Source: Nitrosovibrio sp. Nv6 (lineage in GTDB: Bacteria > Pseudomonadota > Gammaproteobacteria > Burkholderiales > Nitrosomonadaceae). Taken from it: a stretch of DNA of 64,000 bases. The DNA is taken from positions 62,001-126,000 of the forward strand of contig NZ_FODX01000002.1 of the NCBI RefSeq assembly GCF_900110495.1. Reading direction: 5' to 3'. The translations under genes were made by a program, and so were the position numbers. The notes below the pieces were generated by a model. It was not told the origin of the DNA. It ran no database searches and saw nothing but the letters and a program-made list of their open reading frames with translations. This document shows, piece after piece, positions 62,593 to 64,000 of the stretch. Every line of letters begins with the position of its first letter. The first letter of the stretch is position 1.

Positions 62593-63936
62593 ATGCTTAT
62601 TCACATGGGTACGAAATTGTTGCTACGTCCCCTTGTCCCCTTTATTCTGCTGGCATTGCTGATCGCCGACATCGTGGCTGCCCAGGAACCCGGCTATTAC
62701 GATCGCATCCAGACGATAGATCATATTGTCGCGGTTGTGAATGAGAATGTGGTGACGCGCCATGAGCTGGATGAAGTGCTCCGGGCCACCCTTAAACAAT
62801 TGGAGAAACAGGGAGTGCAGCCCCCTCCGCCCCCGGTACTGGAAAAACAGTTACTGGAGCGTATTATCGTTAACCGGGTCCAACTGCAACTTGCGAAAGA
62901 AACGGGCCTGACAATAAGCGATTCGGAGCTCGACCAGACCTTGCGCCGCATTGCTCAGGAAAACAAAATGTCGATGCAGGAGTTTTATAACGCGCTTGAG
63001 CAGGACGGCATCAGCTTCAATAAATTCCGGGACGAGATTCGCGATGAAATCATTCTGGTACGGTTGAAAGAACGCGAGGTAAGCAACCGGGTAAGTGTGA
63101 CCGAGGGAGAGGTCGATAATTATCTCGAAGCACAGAGTTCCTCGGGCGGTAATAACGATGACGAATATCGTATTGCCCACATTCTGGTACAGGTACCGGA
63201 GGGAGCCGATGCCTCGCAAAGCGAAGTCAGACGGAAGCGGGCTGAAGCCGCTCTGGCACGGCTAAAAGAGGGCGCCGAGTTTGCCCAGGTAGCGGCGGAG
63301 TTCTCCGATTCGCCTGACGCTACGGAAGGCGGGTTGCTTGATTGGCGACCCGCTGCTCAACTAACGAAGAAGTTCGCCGAAGTATTGGTTTCGATGAAAA
63401 AGGGCGAGTTGACGCCGGTAATTCCGGGCCCGAATGGTTTTCATATTCTCAAGCTTGTCGATCGCCGCAATCAAAATGGCGCTGTAACAATGGTGGATCA
63501 AACCCATGCTCGTCATATCCTTATAAAAATCAGCGAGCTTACGTCTGAAGCAGATGCGAAGCGGCGCATAACGGATCTGAAAGAGCGCCTGGAGAACGGC
63601 GGCAAGTTTGAAGAACTGGCGAAAACCCATTCCGAAGATGCTACGGCGCCGCAAGGCGGCGACCTCGGCTGGGTCTCGCCTGGCGACACCGTACCGGAGT
63701 TCGAACAGGCAATGAATGCGCTTGAACCCGGCCAAATCAGCCAGCCCGTACAATCGCCGTTTGGCTGGCACCTGATACAGGTTGTCGAGCGACGTTCCCA
63801 GGATGTAAGCCAGGAGCGGCAGCGCCAATCCGCCCGACAGGCGATACGTGCGCGTAAAGCGGACGCCGCTTTTCAGGAATGGCTGCAACGTCTGCGCGAC
63901 CGCGCTTACGTCGAATACAGGCTGGAGGAAGGTTAG
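62593..63936 (+). CDS. surA: Periplasmic chaperone and peptidyl-prolyl isomerase SurA
   Basis: SurA escorts outer-membrane proteins, LptD among them, across the periplasm. The 447-residue product has a signal peptide ending VAAQ, the N-terminal chaperone domain beginning DHIVAVVNENVVTRHEL, and two PpiC parvulin domains. The first starts near 195 (YRIAHILVQVP) and the second near 300 (THARHILIKISEL), with GGLLDWRPA and GGDLGWVSPG in them. The C-terminal helix completes the chaperone. ATG at 62593 or 62605 are both possible starts. Its adjacency to lptD reflects its client. Confidence 0.94.
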   Translation: MLIHMGTKLLLRPLVPFILLALLIADIVAAQEPGYYDRIQTIDHIVAVVNENVVTRHELDEVLRATLKQLEKQGVQPPPPPVLEKQLLERIIVNRVQLQLAKETGLTISDSELDQTLRRIAQENKMSMQEFYNALEQDGISFNKFRDEIRDEIILVRLKEREVSNRVSVTEGEVDNYLEAQSSSGGNNDDEYRIAHILVQVPEGADASQSEVRRKRAEAALARLKEGAEFAQVAAEFSDSPDATEGGLLDWRPAAQLTKKFAEVLVSMKKGELTPVIPGPNGFHILKLVDRRNQNGAVTMVDQTHARHILIKISELTSEADAKRRITDLKERLENGGKFEELAKTHSEDATAPQGGDLGWVSPGDTVPEFEQAMNALEPGQISQPVQSPFGWHLIQVVERRSQDVSQERQRQSARQAIRARKADAAFQEWLQRLRDRAYVEYRLEEG

Positions 63937-64000
63937 GATCAGTAAATTGCTGAATGCCATTCCGGGCACCGGCGGGGCGCCATGGGGTTCATAATGTCCG

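Noticed and set aside
63994..64000. ATG near the right edge as the start of a gene after surA (pdxA often follows surA)
   Set aside because: Only two codons are visible, so nothing in the sequence supports an assignment.

Overview
The window looks like a chromosome segment of an autotrophic betaproteobacterium. It carries a proteobacterial phosphoribulokinase (Calvin cycle), and its core gene neighbourhoods (rplM-rpsI-argC, lnt-glyQS-gmhB-plsC, lptM-lysA, rnb-tonB-aroE-mtgA, mpl, lptD-surA) have a betaproteobacterial arrangement. Protein wording and the wealth of multihaem c-type cytochromes make an ammonia oxidiser of the Nitrosospira/Nitrosomonas group my best guess. That is inference; no 16S rRNA, amo or hao gene lies in the window. 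I see no tRNA, rRNA or CRISPR array.

Layout. 1-5050: phosphoribulokinase (cut by the left edge), ribosomal proteins L13 and S9, argC, a coiled-coil membrane protein, a bactofilin and erpA. 5050-16000: anmK with an M23 envelope peptidase, then a soluble sensor kinase, then a collinear run lnt-glyQ-glyS-gmhB-plsC-YgjP-type metalloprotease. 16000-22000: an accessory stretch with a NucS-like nuclease, a SCO-type copper protein coupled to an unknown exported protein, an exported propeller-like protein, an orphan beta-rich protein, and the wreck of a tyrosine recombinase. 22000-29500: lptM-lysA, mgtE, and the rnb-tonB-aroE-mtgA run.

30000-41650 is the most striking part. A subtilase and an alpha/beta hydrolase lie on the minus strand. 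Divergent from them are a cyclooxygenase-like haem peroxidase and a complete lipoxygenase. Converging on those is a minus-strand set of an unknown conserved membrane protein, a DyP-type peroxidase and a catalase-like haem protein of the kind related to coral allene oxide synthase. Cyclooxygenase-like, lipoxygenase and catalase-like enzymes are the three haem or iron chemistries of animal oxylipin synthesis; together they suggest a bacterial fatty-acid oxygenation locus.

41900-56300 is an exported redox locus. It holds two paralogous diheme proteins of more than 840 residues, a Tat-type GMC flavoprotein with a lipobox, two further exported proteins with CXXCH motifs, an unknown partner protein, and two members of one unnamed small family (one a lipoprotein). 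56400-64000 returns to ordinary envelope genes: an ankyrin-repeat protein, a DUF3617 protein, mpl, an LptD with an unusual repeat-bearing N-terminal extension, and surA.
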